This document shows, piece by piece, positions 1-11,781 of a stretch of 64,000 nucleotides of DNA. Position 1 is the first letter of the stretch. Each line of letters starts with the position of its first letter. Under the pieces are notes generated by a model, which searched no databases, was not told where the DNA came from, and saw only the letters and a program-made list of their open reading frames with translations. This DNA is from Bretschneidera sinensis (Eukaryota > Streptophyta > Magnoliopsida > Brassicales > Akaniaceae), in contig CM043699.1 in NCBI GenBank assembly GCA_023935145.1, positions 63,344,138-63,408,137 of the forward strand. The letters are read 5' to 3'. Made by a program: the position numbers and the translations under genes.

Positions 1-1473
1 AGTTAAATGTTATTATTATTGGGAATGTCTTCCCACATTCTGACATGTTTTTATCTTAGACTGGCTGTCTTCCCGGTTCTTTCATTCTCATTTAGACCGG
101 CTGCCTACTCGTTTCTTTTATTTCCAGTATATACTGGCTGTCATGGTTTTCATTTAGACTGGCTGCCCTCCCGGTTCTTTTATTTTTATTTAAACTGGCT
201 ACCCTCCTGGATCTTTTATTTCATGCATATGCATATGAATAATAAAATAAAAACAAGCATGTATTCAGATATTTAAACTAGCTATCCTGATTATTCTCAA
301 ATTATTATTTAAAAAATTTTACTAAATTCCTCTCCTCATAAATCATATCAAATCATCAACCATAGCTCGTCAAGATCCACTAAATTTTCTCGCCTCATAA
401 ATCATAACAAATCATCAACCATAGCTCATCAAGAATTTCACTTATTGCCTTTATTATTAAATTGACTCATTATTCCAATAATATTATTTCTCATAAAATA
501 ATTCTCTACACATCCACTATCCCTATCATACCTGTCAACCAACTTTCATCTACCACCAAAGCATAAGTTAATAATTTATTCTAATATTATCACTAGATAT
601 TTCATATTTATCTTGATTACTTAAATTAAATCTAACTCACCATGTAGCACTTAGAGCTACCCGTGGATCACCTCTTTGTCTTTCCTGCTCCTCTCAGCAA
701 GTTTTTTCGGTTGCTGATTGTCAACACCTGACATAATATTTATATTAAATTTCTAATTTATTCTTCAATTCTTCTATAATTCATACCCTTTGAAAATTCT
801 CACTTTGAATTCTAGGAAATTCCATGTAAGCTAAATTTCAAAATAAAGTTTATGTTATTATCTTCTGTTTTTCTTAGAGCTTCTCGTGGTTCTCTATAAA
901 ATTCTCCCGTAAATCCCTTCAAAATTTTGCTCTTTCAACCTTTCTTTCGGTCTCCAAGTGTTTAAAGAAATAGAGTAATTGAATCGTAGTTGAAGGAAAA
1001 CCAAACAGGATTTGGTAAGTAATAAACTAAAGTTATAATATATATATATATGAAAAATTTAACTCTACCACAGCATACCTTCCTCCTTATATTGTGCCAC
1101 GAAATTGTGGTGTTGTAACACATGCAACACCACAATTCTCTCTTGGCAACAGGTGCTGCCACCTGTTGCCACATTTTCGGTTTTTTTTTTCTTTTTTTTC
1201 TTTTTTCTTTTTTCTTTTTCTTCATCTTCATGCTGTCCACGATTTCTTTTTTGTTTTCCATTTTCTCTGTAACTACGCCTCCACGCGTCCATTTTTTTTT
1301 AAGAATTATTTTATTCAATACTAAATCCTTCACGTGTGTGTGTGTGTATATATATATATGTATGTATATATATATGTATATATATGTATATGTATATATA
1401 TGTTATTTTAATTTCATGTCATATTTATCAAATTACTTATTCACCCATATTTTAAGAACTTGGGTATTACAAT
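1..1473 (-). mobile_element. 3' LTR of Ty3 Tekay-like element A (cut by window edge)
   Basis: This stretch matches 4710-6228 in the same orientation over its full length and matches the 3' LTR at 11272-13480 in inverted orientation. On the minus strand it starts at 1473 with TGTAATACCC, the same LTR start as at 6228 and 11272. A purine-rich tract lies just inside (1474-1502) and pol remnants follow, so this is the 3' LTR of a minus-strand element. The distal end of the LTR lies left of the window. It contains pyrimidine runs (1187-1235), TG/TA microsatellites (1333-1400) and a minisatellite (55-225). I see no gene in it; short ORFs here have no coding features. Confidence 0.85.
55..225. repeat. 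LTR minisatellite, unit about 36 bp
   Basis: Degenerate units built on GACTGGCTGCCCTCCCGGTT followed by an AT-rich spacer. Unit starts fall near 58, 94, 131, 156 and 192, so spacing is mostly 36-37 bp with one short unit. The same array occurs in the other LTR of this element (about 4770-4965), and a related 3 x 30 bp array is at 12565-12654 in the opposite orientation. Confidence 0.75.
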
Positions 1474-1502
1474 TCTACCTACCTTATAAAAATCTCGTCC
1501 TC
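1474..1502 (-). other. Polypurine tract region of element A
   Basis: On the minus strand this reads as a GGACGAGATTTTT-type segment, then AAGGTAGGTAGAAT, directly against the LTR start. It aligns with 11239-11271 next to the 3' LTR of element B. This is the expected site for plus-strand DNA priming. Confidence 0.6.
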
Positions 1503-2340
1503 AAAATTTCTTTACCTAATCAAGAAAGCAAATGTGAATTATATTTCTTCATAGTTTCCGCACGCTTTCACGTAATCTCTTCAACATCCTTATTCCGCCA
1601 CAGAACTTGAACTAATAAAATTATTTTATTATACCAGACTTATTCTTTTCTGTCTAAAATTCTCATTGGTACTTGTATAAAAGTCGAATCTTTATGAATT
1701 TCTACAGCTTAGCTCGAAATATTATGAGATTTATCAAGTAAGCGTTTTCGCAAATGTGAAATGTGTAATACATTATGCCACTACTTCAACTCTGGAGGTA
1801 AATCCAAACTATTCACAACTAGCCCAACTTTCTCAATAACCTCATAGGGTCCCACTTACCTTAGACTCAACTTTCCTTTCTTTTTTATCCTCACCACACC
1901 TTTTCATAGAGATATTATCAAATATTCCCAATCATCTACTTGAAACTCAAGAGATCTTCTTCTATTATCAGTGTAGCTATTAGGTCTACTCTGTGCTATT
2001 TTAAGGTTTTCTCTAACCAGTTTGATCATCTTAGTTGTTAACTTAATAATTTATGAACCAAATATATTTCTCTCTCTCACTTCTTCCTAACATACTGGAG
2101 TTCTTCACCTTCTACACATCTATTGAGGATTGAAAAGCTATATTAAATTGTAATTGTGTACCTGTGGCTTTCTAAAAGCCTCTCCAAAACCAAGATGTAA
2201 CTATTTGACACTATGTTTAATAGTATTCCATACAACCTCACAATCTTAGCTACATACAGTTTAGCCAACTTTTTAGGACTCCAATTTATTTTAGTTGGAA
2301 GAAATTGAGATGATTTAGAAAGTCTATCTACTAGCATTTA
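1503..2340 (-). pseudogene. Integrase remnant of element A (Ty3)
   Basis: The minus-strand translation at 2143-2337 has a VDRLSKSSQFLPTK segment and KLAKLYVAKIVRLYG, the integrase core found in plant chromoviruses. Matching sequence in shifted frames lies on both sides; the zinc-binding half is upstream, at about 2340-2700. The part towards 1503 (integrase C-terminus and chromodomain) is decayed beyond confident reading by stops and frameshifts. No functional protein can be made. Confidence 0.7.
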
Positions 2341-3375
2341 CACTGTATCGCGACCTCTCTGGGTATGGAAAAATCTAGAAATAATATCTATGCTCATATT
2401 TTTCTATGGTCATTCGAGCACAGGAAGAGGCTGTAGTAAGTCTCCCGGATGTTTGTTCTTTGACTTCACTTGCTAACAAACTAAACATCTATAAATATAT
2501 TCAGCTATATCCCTCATCAATCCTGACCACTAGTAATTCTGTCCCAATCCTCTATACATCTTATTGTTACTCGGGTGCATCGAATATACATCATCATGTA
2601 TCTTTCTCAATATCTTCTTTCTCAATTAGCATCATTGGGACCACAAATCCTATATTCCAATACCAAAATACCATCATTTTAATTTTGAACTTATATTGCT
2701 TTCTACTAAGCATTTCCTGCTTGATCTTTTCTATTTCTTATCTTTACCTTGTATCTCTAACAAGCATTCTACTATGGATGACTGTATAACCATGTTTGCT
2801 AACAATGATATTCTATCACTGATATTCAACTTCATTCTCATCTCTTTTAGGTTATCATCAATTAGACATCATGACTTTCAATAGCAGTCAATCTTCTTGT
2901 AAATTTCCTACTCAATGCATCAGCTACCACCTTCGCCTTTTCTAGATGATAGTGAATTGTACAATCATAATCACTAATCAACTCATCCCCCATCTTTGCC
3001 TCAAATTTAACTCTCTCTGGGTAGGTAAGTATGTCAAACTCTTATGATCAATGAATATCTCACAAGTGGCTCTATACAGATGATGTCTCCAATCTTTAAA
3101 GTAATCACTATGACAACTAACTCTAAGCTATGGGTAGGGTAATTTCTCTCATGATTCTTCAATTGCCTAGAAGTACATGCCATTACCTTCTCATGTTGTA
3201 TCAATACACATCCCAACTCTTGATAGGATGCATCACTATACACCATAAATTCTTCATCACCAGAAGGAAGCACCAATACTGGAGCAGTAATTAATTTCTC
3301 TTTTAGTAATTGGAAACTTTTCTCACACTCTCTAGACCATACAAATCTCACATCTTTCCTGGTCAATCTAGTCAA
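2341..3375 (-). pseudogene. RNase H and integrase zinc-region remnant of element A
   Basis: At 3034-3375 the minus strand encodes a TAPVLVLPSGDEEFMVYSDA stretch followed by GCVLIQHEKV and [18 protein letters not shown], the Ty3 RNase H domain. A shifted frame continues at about 2930-3020 with ISDYDCTIHYHLEKAKVVAD, the end of that domain. From about 2340 to 2900 are decayed pieces of the integrase zinc-binding region. Domain order on the minus strand (RT, RNase H, integrase) is standard for Ty3. Confidence 0.75.
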
Positions 3376-3630
3376 CAGTACTGTGATAATAGAAAATTAT
3401 GAATGAATATTGAATAATAAATAGCTAACCCCAAGAAAATTCTAATCTCAGTCACATTAGTTGGTCTCTCCCAACTCAACATTGCCTCTACCTTTTGTGG
3501 ATCAACTGTTATACCATCTCCAGTTATTACATGCCCCAAGAAAGTTATTTCATTCAGCCAAAATTTACATTTAGGGAATTATAGCATCAAACCTCTCTCC
3601 TCAAAATCTCCAACACATTTTCTAAATATT

Positions 3631-4067
3631 TTACATGCTCTCCTTAGTCTTAGAATGCACCAAGATGTCATCAATAAACACAACCACAAAACTATCAAGA
3701 AATATTTTAAACATTTTATTCATCAAGTCTATGAATGTTGCTGGAGTATTAGTCAACCCAAATGGCATCACAAGAAACTTATGACCATAACGTGTCCTAA
3801 AAGTAGTCTTACGCACATCTCCCTCCTTTATCTTTAACTGATGATAACTTGATCTCAAGTTTATCTTAGAAAACACTCTCACTTCCTGGAACACTTCAAA
3901 CAAATCATCTATCCTTGGAAAAAGATAATTTTTCTTAATGGTTATTTTATTCAGTTGTCTTATCGTTCCATATTTCTTCTTCACAAACAATATAAAGGCT
4001 CTCCATGGTGACACACTTGGTCGAATAAATTATTTATCTAACGATTCTTAAGGTTGAACCTTCAGAA
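3631..4067 (-). pseudogene. Reverse transcriptase remnant of element A
   Basis: The minus-strand frame 3631-4014 carries [58 protein letters not shown] and the catalytic [10 protein letters not shown] motif. Homology with the RT of element B (8480-8960) starts inside the fingers region at about 4067. Everything upstream (PBS, gag, protease, RT start) is missing and the sequence passes directly into LTR. This is the clearest coding piece of element A; it has no start codon context of its own. Confidence 0.85.
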
Positions 4068-4120
4068 ATGCAACCATAAAAAAATCTCAGCATGACACAT
4101 ATATGCAACCATAAAAAAAT
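4068..4120. repeat. 18-bp direct repeat at an LTR-pol deletion junction
   Basis: The 18-mer ATGCAACCATAAAAAAAT occurs at 4068-4085 and again at 4103-4120, separated by 17 bp of LTR sequence. The first copy lies at the point where LTR homology stops and reverse transcriptase homology begins. Confidence 0.8.
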
Positions 4121-6228
4121 AATGCTAACAGAAATTTTTACATTAATCCTCAACCCTCAACAGGCGAGATACATAAATCTGATATTAACTTAAACATAAT
4201 ATACAACGTAAAATACATGAATATTTACAGATAAATTTTTATTTTATTTTCTCATTAGTCTGAGGTTGTGGACATGCACGTGGATTACAGAAAATGATTT
4301 CGTCTGAACCTCAACTCACCAAACTATCTGTCTTGCCTACTACCTGAAATCATTGTACAATGAAGAGTGAGCTTCACAAGCTCAGTGAATTAAATTTACT
4401 AGAAGTATTCAATTTTTATACTCTTAGTTACTTCTTATAATTTAATTACTTCTAAAAATTCTTCCGATATTCATTCATCTTTTTCCTCAAATAATTCAAT
4501 AACAATATTCTGAAATCACTACTCAATTCCAAACTTCTCTTTTTACACAATCTCTTCTTAAGTTACTCATCAGACATATTTTTCCTATTTCTTCCTTAGC
4601 ATATTTGTCTCTCTGTGAAACTCATTTTTCTATCAATAGATTTACAATCATAAATAACACTTTAACATATCAAGCAATAACAATCAATGTTAAAGCAAAT
4701 GCAATGCGTGAAGTAAAATGTTATTATTATTGGGAATGTCTTCCCACATGTCAACATGTTTTTATCTTAAGTCGACTGCCTTCTCGATTATTTCATTCTC
4801 ATTTAGATCGACTGCCTTCCTGATTCTTTTATTCTCATTTAGATCGGCTACATTCTCGGTTCTTTTATTTACAGAATATACCGGTTGTCACGGTTTTCAT
4901 TTAGACAGGCTGTCTTCCCGGTTTTTTATTTTTATTTAGATCGGCTGCCCTCCCAATTTTTTTATTTCATGCATATGCATATGAATAATGATAATATACA
5001 TATGAATAAAAAAATTAAAAAAAAGCATGTATTCAGATATTTAAACTAGCTATCCTGATTATTCTCAAATTATTATTTAAAAAGTTTCACTAAATTCCTC
5101 TCCTCATAAATCATATCAAATCAACAACCATGGCTCGTCAAGATTCACTAAATTTTCTCTCCTCATAAATCACAACAAATCATCAACCATAACTCATCAA
5201 GAATTTCACTTATCACCTTTATTATTAAATCGAGTCATTATTCCAATAATATTATTTCTCATAAAATAAATCTCTACACATCCACTATTCCTATCATACC
5301 TATCCACCAACTTTCATCTACCACCAAAGTATAAGTTAATAATTTATTCTAATATTATCACTAGATATTTCATATTTATCTTGATTACTTTAAGTAAATC
5401 TAACTCACCACGTAGCACTTAGAGCTACCCATGGATCACCTCCTTGCATTTCCTACTCCTCTCAACAATTTTCCTCGGTTGCCGATCGTCAACACCAGAC
5501 ATATATTTATATTAAAATTTTAATTTATTCTTCAATTCTTCCATAATTCATACCCTTTAAAAATTCCCTCTTTGAATTCTGAGAAATTCCATGTAAGCTA
5601 AATTTCAAAAATAAACTTCACTTTATTACCTTTTGTTTTCTCAGAGCTTTCTATGGTTCTCTATAAAATTCTCCCGTAAACCCCTTCAAAATTTTACTTT
5701 TTTAACCTTTCTTTCGATCCCCAAGTGTTTAAAGAAATAGAATAATTGAAGGAAAACCAAACAGGATTTGGTAAGTAATAAACTAAAGTTATAATATATA
5801 TATATATATATATATGCAAAATTTAACTGAGCCACAGATTCCCTTCCTCTCTTATATTGTGCCACGAAATTGTGGTGCTGTAACACATGCAGCACCACAA
5901 TTCTCTATTGGCAATAGGTGTTGCAACCTATTGCCACGTTTTGGGGTTTCTTTTATAGTTTTACTTTTTTTTTCTTTTTCTTCATCTTCATGTTGTCCAC
6001 GATATTTCTTTTTGTTTTCCGTTTTTTTAGTAACTACTCTTCCACATGTCCAGTTTTTATTTATTTATTTTAAGAATTATTTTATTCAATACTAAATCCT
6101 TCACGTGTGTGTGTGTGTATATATATATATATATGTATATGTATACATATATATATAAATTATTTTAATTTCATATCATATTTATCAAATTACTTCTTTA
6201 CCCATACTTTAAGAACACGGGTATTACA
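4086..6228 (-). mobile_element. 5' LTR of Ty3 element A, 3' end truncated
   Basis: On the minus strand it begins at 6228 with TGTAATACCCGTGTTC and runs to about 4086. It aligns with 1-1473 and, inverted, with 11272-13425. The last roughly 55 bp of the LTR, ending in TTACA in element B, are absent, as are the PBS and gag. It contains the minisatellite (about 4770-4965), pyrimidine tracts, TA/TG microsatellites (5791-5815, 6105-6165) and a CACGTG. Short ORFs within it have no recognisable protein. Confidence 0.85.
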
Positions 6229-6240
6229 TGGGTCATTGCA
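6229..6240 (+). mobile_element. 12-bp stub of element B 5' LTR
   Basis: TGGGTCATTGCA aligns with the last 12 bases of the element B 3' LTR (TGGGTTGTTACA, 13469-13480; 9 of 12 identical). It lies immediately before B's primer binding site, where the end of the 5' LTR should be. The rest of that LTR is not in the window. Confidence 0.65.
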
Positions 6241-6243
6241 ATT

Positions 6244-6256
6244 TTGTTATCAGAGC
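6244..6256 (+). other. Primer binding site of element B (tRNA-Met type)
   Basis: TTGTTATCAGAGC differs by one base from TTGGTATCAGAGC, the common plant PBS complementary to initiator tRNA-Met. It starts 3 bp after the LTR stub. Confidence 0.8.
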
Positions 6257-6344
6257 ATTATGTTTTTATGATTCTGTAGACTGCATAAAAAATTTTAAGA
6301 AGTAGAAGATTTAATTAAACTATATTTTAATACAGAGTCGGAGG

Positions 6345-7630
6345 ATGACACGTGAACGTATTAGAGCTAGAGGTAGAGTACTAAACTAGAGAGGACGTGG
6401 TAGACCCCCAATATTTAGAAAAGCTGAAGCTGAGATGGAGTTTGCCCACAATATTGAGAAGAACTGAAGCTGAGATAGAGGTCGAGTCTTTAGTTTATGC
6501 AAGGGAACAGGTTGCTAGTACAACTAGTACTAGTAGAGGTGTGAGAGAATATGATATTAGGAGAGATAAGTTGAGAGAAGTTCTTGATCATGCTATAGAG
6601 AGAAAGAATGTAGCAGAAGATAAGGCTAATAATTTACGGAGGAGACTAGAGGAAAGGGCTAGAACAGAACCTTGTGTGGTGAGACAAGAGGTTTATGAGG
6701 GAGATGGTGTGTTTGCACAAAAGATGCAATGAGATTGTTTTGTGAGATTTATTAAATTTCAACCTCAGTCTTTTAGAGGATTTGTAAATCCTATTGAGGT
6801 TGATCAGTGGATTAAACATGTTGAAAAATATTTTGAGGTCTTACCAGTGACAAATAGGAAAAAGGTTGCCTTTGTTTCATTTAAGCTTGAAAGTGAGGCT
6901 TCTCAATGGTGGGAGGATATTCTGCATAGATTGAGTACTCATGCATATCAACCCTTAACTTGGTGTAACTTTAAGGATGTGCTCTTTGTGAAGTATTTTC
7001 CATATATGTTTCAAGCACAACAGGAGAGAGATTTTATTCATTTAAGGTAGAACACTTTTTCTGTTGCTGAGTATGATAATAGATTTATAGCCTTATTGAG
7101 GTTTGTACTTGAGTTAGTAAATACAGAAGAGAAGAAATGTAAGATATTTTTATATGGGTTACACCATGAGATTTGAACTAAACTCTCTTATATGGGTATT
7201 GTGCATTATGCTATAATGGTGGATAAAGCATTACAGATTGAGAAAGGTGTGATAGAGTTTAGAGGTAGGAGGGATTAGTTGAAGAGATCTAGATTTGATG
7301 AACCAAAAGTGGTAGTAGTATGAGTATGCAAGGTGGGAGACCACACCAAATGAGGTGTTCCTTATCACAAGGAACTGTGATTCAGAGTCAGAGGCAAGTA
7401 GGATCTGTTGCTTCTGTAACTCAGAGTAATATTGGTGGAACCCCTAGATTTGGGAGGCAGACTATGGGAACTAGAAGTTATGGTAGAGGAGTAAGTATCC
7501 TACCAAGGGGAAGTGGTAATTTGATGTATGACCAAGAGATAAGAGTTTGTTATAGATGTAATCAAATAGGGCATCTATCTCAGTATTTTCCTACTCTGAT
7601 GTGCTTTGTATGTGGTGAGGGATAACATAT
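6345..7630 (+). pseudogene. gag remnant of Ty3 Tekay-like element B
   Basis: A candidate start at 6345 is followed within a few codons by stops and a frame change. The capsid part is readable at 6742-7050 (FRGFVNPIEVDQWIKHVEKY, then SEASQWWEDI), typical of the Ty3 gag domain. A zinc knuckle at about 7549-7590 reads CYRCNQIGHLSQYF: its last cysteine has become phenylalanine, so CCHC zinc binding is probably lost. At least four stops and two frame changes separate the pieces. Confidence 0.8.
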
Positions 7631-7829
7631 TAGTGTTGATTATCCAATGGGGAAATCTGTTGAGATAAGTGCTGGAGGTATTGGGAGAAAATAGTTGGAG
7701 AGAGGTGGCGGATCAGGGAGTATGCAGGGTAGAGGCGGAGGACCAGTAACTAAGAGAGGACGTGGTGGTCAGTTACAGCCCAGAGATAGCAAAGTCTATG
7801 CATGGACCCAATAGGATGCACAAGCGACT

Positions 7830-8200
7830 CCTGATATTGTTATGTTTATGGTATCCATTTTTAATAGACCTGCTAGATTATTGATTGATCTTAGTGCAAC
7901 CCATTCTTTTGCATACAATGTTTATATGAAATATATTGATGCTTTTGTTAGTCCTTTGATGAATACTGTAATTGTTGAGGTTCCTACTTGGGATAAGGTT
8001 ATTATCAAGATTATTTATTGAGGTTGTGTGATTAGTATGACTGATAGAGAATTTGAAGTTGATTTGCTTCCTTTAATTATGAAAGATTTTGATTTAATTT
8101 TGGGGATGAATTGGTTATTTGCATATCATGCTTAGGTAGATTGTTTTAGGAAAAATGTGGTATTCAGGATACCAGAACATGAGGAGTTTAATTTTTAGGA
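7830..8200 (+). pseudogene. Aspartic protease remnant of element B
   Basis: The translation contains PARLLIDLSATHSFAYNVYM, the retropepsin active-site region, in which the usual glycine after the aspartate triad position is not present (D-L-S). Later come DFDLILGMNWL and a decayed end. In-frame stops lie near 8022 and 8134. The order gag zinc knuckle, protease, RT is standard. Confidence 0.75.
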
Positions 8201-8336
8201 AGAACATAAAATACTTGCCAACTGTCTTATTTCTGCCCTAACTACTAGTAGATGGTTGAGGAAGGGTTGTGAGGGGTATTTGGTGTATGTGGTGGATTCT
8301 AGAGAGGAGATAAGGAAGTTATAAGAAATCTTAGTA

Positions 8337-9680
8337 GTGAAAGATTTTTCTGATGTGTTCCCTAAGGAGTTGTCTAGTTTGCATCCAAACAGGGAGATTG
8401 AGTTTTCTATTGAGGTGATTCTGGGATCAGCGCCCATATCTATAGCACCTTACAGAATGGCACTAGCTGAGTTAAGAGAATTGAAAGTTCAACTTCAGGA
8501 CTTGTTAAATATACAATTTATTCGACCTAGTATGTCGCCTTGGGGAGCTCCTGTGTTGTTTGTGAAGAAGAATAATGGAATGATGAGATTGTACATTGAT
8601 TATATATAGTTGAATAATATCACCATTAAAAATAAATATCTTTTTCCTAAGATAGATGATTTATTCAAGCAGTTGCAAGGGGCTAGGGTGTTTTCTAAGA
8701 TAGACATGAGATCAAGTTATCATCAGTTGAGGATAGAGGGAGACCTGCCTAAGACAAATTTTAGGACACATTATGGCCATCATGAGTTCCTTGTGATGCC
8801 ATTTGGGTTGACTAATACTCCTGCAGCATTTATGGATCTAATGAATTGGGTGTTTAAACCATTCTTGGATAGATTTGTAATTGTATTTATTGATGATATT
8901 CTAGTATATTCCAAGAATGAAGAGGAGCATGTGAAACATTTAAAGATAATGTTAGAAATTCTAAGGAGAGAGAAATTGTATGCAAAGTTCTCTAAGTGTG
9001 GGTTTTAGCTTAATGAAATATCTTTCTTAGGGCATGTTGTGTCAAGAGATGGTATAGTAGTTGACCCACAGAAAGTGGAGGCAATGCTAAATTGGGAAAG
9101 ACTAACTAGTGTGACTGAAATTATAAGTTTTTTGGGGTTGGCTGGTTATTATAGAAGGTTTATCCAGAATTTTTCTATTATTATTGTACCATTGACCAGA
9201 CTGACTAGAAAGAAAATAAAAGTTAAGTGATCAGAAGAATTTGAGAAGATTTTTTAGTTGTTGAAAGAAAAGTTGACTACTGCTCCAATATTAGTGCTTC
9301 CTTCTAATGATGAAGGATTTGTAGTATATAGTGATGCGTTGCATCAAGGGTTGGGATGTGTATTGATGAAACATAGGAGAGTTATAGCCTATGCTTCTAG
9401 GCAATTGAAGAACCATGAGAGAAATTATCCGACTCATGATTTAGAATTGGCTGCCATAGTTTTTGCTTTGAAGATTTGAAGACATCATCTGTATTGAGCC
9501 ACTTGTGAAATTTTTATTAATCATAAAAGTTTAACACATTTACCTATCTAGAGAGAGTTGAATTTGAGGCAGAGAAGGTGGATGGAGTTAATTAGTGACT
9601 ATGACTATATAGTTCACTATCATCTAGGGAAGGCTAATGTAGTAGCTGATGCATTGACTAGAAAGTCTACATAAAGATTA
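8337..9680 (+). pseudogene. Reverse transcriptase and RNase H remnant of element B
   Basis: Four open pieces (8337-8609, 8610-9008, 9039-9230, 9258-9479) line up as one Ty3 RT-RNase H. Visible motifs: [40 protein letters not shown], catalytic [27 protein letters not shown], then RNase H with [15 protein letters not shown] and [18 protein letters not shown]. The end, [13 protein letters not shown], is near 9625-9660. Most interrupting stops stand where glutamine or tryptophan is usual (for example 9007, 9228 and 9477), so they fit C-to-T or G-to-A changes. Confidence 0.9.
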
Positions 9681-9764
9681 GCTGTCACTAGGAGTCATGA
9701 TATTAGCTTGATGGTATAATTGAGAGAAATAGGAATGCAGTTGAGCATCATTGATTGAAGAGTA

Positions 9765-11213
9765 TTGATGGAAAATATGGTGGTGCAATCTTCTATTATT
9801 CATCACTTATTAAAGATTCAGAGTAGAGATGAAGAGTTAGAGAAGATCAGACAGGAAGTATTGAGTGGGAAGCCGACTGAGTTCAGAATTAAAGAAAATG
9901 GTCTGGTGGTATTGGGACATAGAGTTTGTGTTCCCAATGATGTTGAGATGAGAAATGAGATACTAAGAGAGGCTCATGGTTCTATGTATTATATGCACCC
10001 AGGTAATAATAAGATGTATAGGAGGTTGAGACAGAATTATTGGTGGTCAGGGATTAAGAGGGAAATAGCTGAGTATATTTCTAGATGTTTGATTTGTCAA
10101 CAGGTGAAGTATGAGAATAGATATACGGCAGGTTTATTACAGCCTCTTCCAGTACCTGAATGGCCATGGGAGAATGTTAGTATAGATTTTTTTTTTCTGG
10201 TTTTTCCCGTACCCAAAGAGGTCATGATACTATATGGGTTATAGTGGATAGACGTTTTAAGTCTTCTCATTTACTTCCTATTAAAACTACCTGGAGTCTT
10301 GAAAAGTTGGCTGAGTGGTATGTAGAGGAGATTATGAGATTACATGGAGTACCTTTGAGCATTGTATAAGATAGAGATTATAGATTTATTTCTAGATTTT
10401 GGAGGGGTTTCAGAAAGCTATGGGTACACAGTTGCAGTTTAGTACAACATTTCATCCTCAAACTGATGGGTAGACAGAGAGGATCATTAGAATATTGGAG
10501 AATATGTTAAGGGCAAGTGTATTGAATTTTTAAGTGAGTTGGGATGCTTATTTACCTTTGATTGAGTTTGCATACAATAATCAGTATCGAGTTAGTATTG
10601 GGATGGCACCATTTGAGGATTTATATGGTAGAAGGTGCATAACTCCAGTATGTTGGGAAGAAGTTGGAGAGAGAAAGATATTTGGTCCATAAATGATAGA
10701 TTTGACTACTAAGATGATCAAGCTAGTTAGAGAGAACCATAGAACAACATAGAATAGACTAAAAGGATATGTTGATAATCGAAGATGACTTCTTAAGTTT
10801 TAGGTTGGTGACTGGGTATATTTGAAGATATCTCCGTGGAAGGGTGTATTGAGATTTAAAAAGAAAGCGAAGTTGAGTCCGAGATTTATGGGGCCCTATG
10901 AGGTGATTAAAAGAGTTGGACTAATAGCATATAGATCGGATTTGCCTTCGGAGTTAAAATGATTGCACAATGTATTTCATGTATCACTTTTGAAAAAGTG
11001 TTTACATGATGAATCCCATAGTATTTCGAGTCAAGCTATGAAACTTCAGGAAAATTTGACCTTTATGCAAGTACCAGTCAGAATTCTAGACAAAAAGGAA
11101 CAAGTCTTGCGTAATAAAGTTATTCCTTTAGTTCAAGTGTTATGGCAAAGCAAAGATGTTGAAGAAATTATTTGGAAGCATGAGGCAAGAATGATAAAAG
11201 AGTATGCCTAGCT
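9765..11213 (+). pseudogene. Integrase and chromodomain remnant of element B
   Basis: 9765-10244 encodes the HHCC zinc-binding region (HPGNNKMYRRLRQNYWWSG, then CLICQQVK) and the start of the core (PWENVSIDF). 10245-10960 is core and C-terminal sequence broken by many stops and frameshifts. 10963-11211 reads HNVFHVSLLKKC, then VRILDKKEQVLRNKVIPLVQ and VLWQSKDVEEIIW, the C-terminal chromodomain of chromoviruses, which binds histone tails and steers integration. It places B in the Tekay-like chromoviruses, consistent with the long LTRs and the PBS. Confidence 0.85.
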
Positions 11214-11238
11214 TATTCATGAGTTAGGTAAGGAAATT

Positions 11239-11271
11239 TCGGGGACAAATTTTTTTTAAGATGGGTAGAAT
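11239..11271 (+). other. Polypurine tract region of element B
   Basis: CGGGGACAAAT followed by a T-run and AAGATGGGTAGAAT lies directly before the LTR start. This matches the arrangement next to the LTR at 1473 on the other strand. Confidence 0.65.
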
Positions 11272-11694
11272 TGTAATACTCGTGTTCATAAAATAAGGGT
11301 AAAGAAGTAATTTTACGTATATTATATTGAATTAAATAATCCATATATGAAAGACTTGGTATTGATTTGAAATAATATTTGAAAGATAATATTGAAAATT
11401 TGGTTGAAAAGAGTTAAAATGTTTGAAGAAGAAAATACTAAAAAATATTGAAATTTAAAATTGAAATGAAATAATTTTGAAGACAAATATAGGCTGAACT
11501 TGAGGAAAATAATTTAAAAAATTGGAAGAAAATATAATTCTTTTTATATCTCTATAATTTTTATAAAATATTTGGAAGGAAGAAAAGATGAAAAATTGAT
11601 TTTTAAAGGGGAAATGGCTAAACAATAAATTTTAAATGATGGTAGAATTGTAAATAATCAATGGCAAATATGTAAATTAAGAAAAAACGGCACA

Positions 11695-11781
11695 CTTCAC
11701 GTGAAGGCAGTGAAGCAGTGAAGGTAAGGTTATATATATAAACGAAGAGGCCAACGGTGAACCAGATGGTGTTCACGTGAA
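11695..11781 (+). promoter_or_regulatory. LTR promoter: TATA run flanked by two G-boxes
   Basis: CTTCACGTGAAG (11695-11706) and TTCACGTGAA (11772-11781) are palindromes with a CACGTG core, the G-box bound by plant bZIP and bHLH factors. Between them TATATATATAAACG (from 11731) is a good TATA box. The position, about 460 bp into the LTR, fits the U3/R border. The role is inferred. Confidence 0.5.

Noticed and set aside
1122..1610. 162-residue ORF in the left LTR
   Set aside because: Its length comes from pyrimidine and TA/TG runs (phenylalanine and tyrosine stretches); it crosses the LTR border and has no homology.
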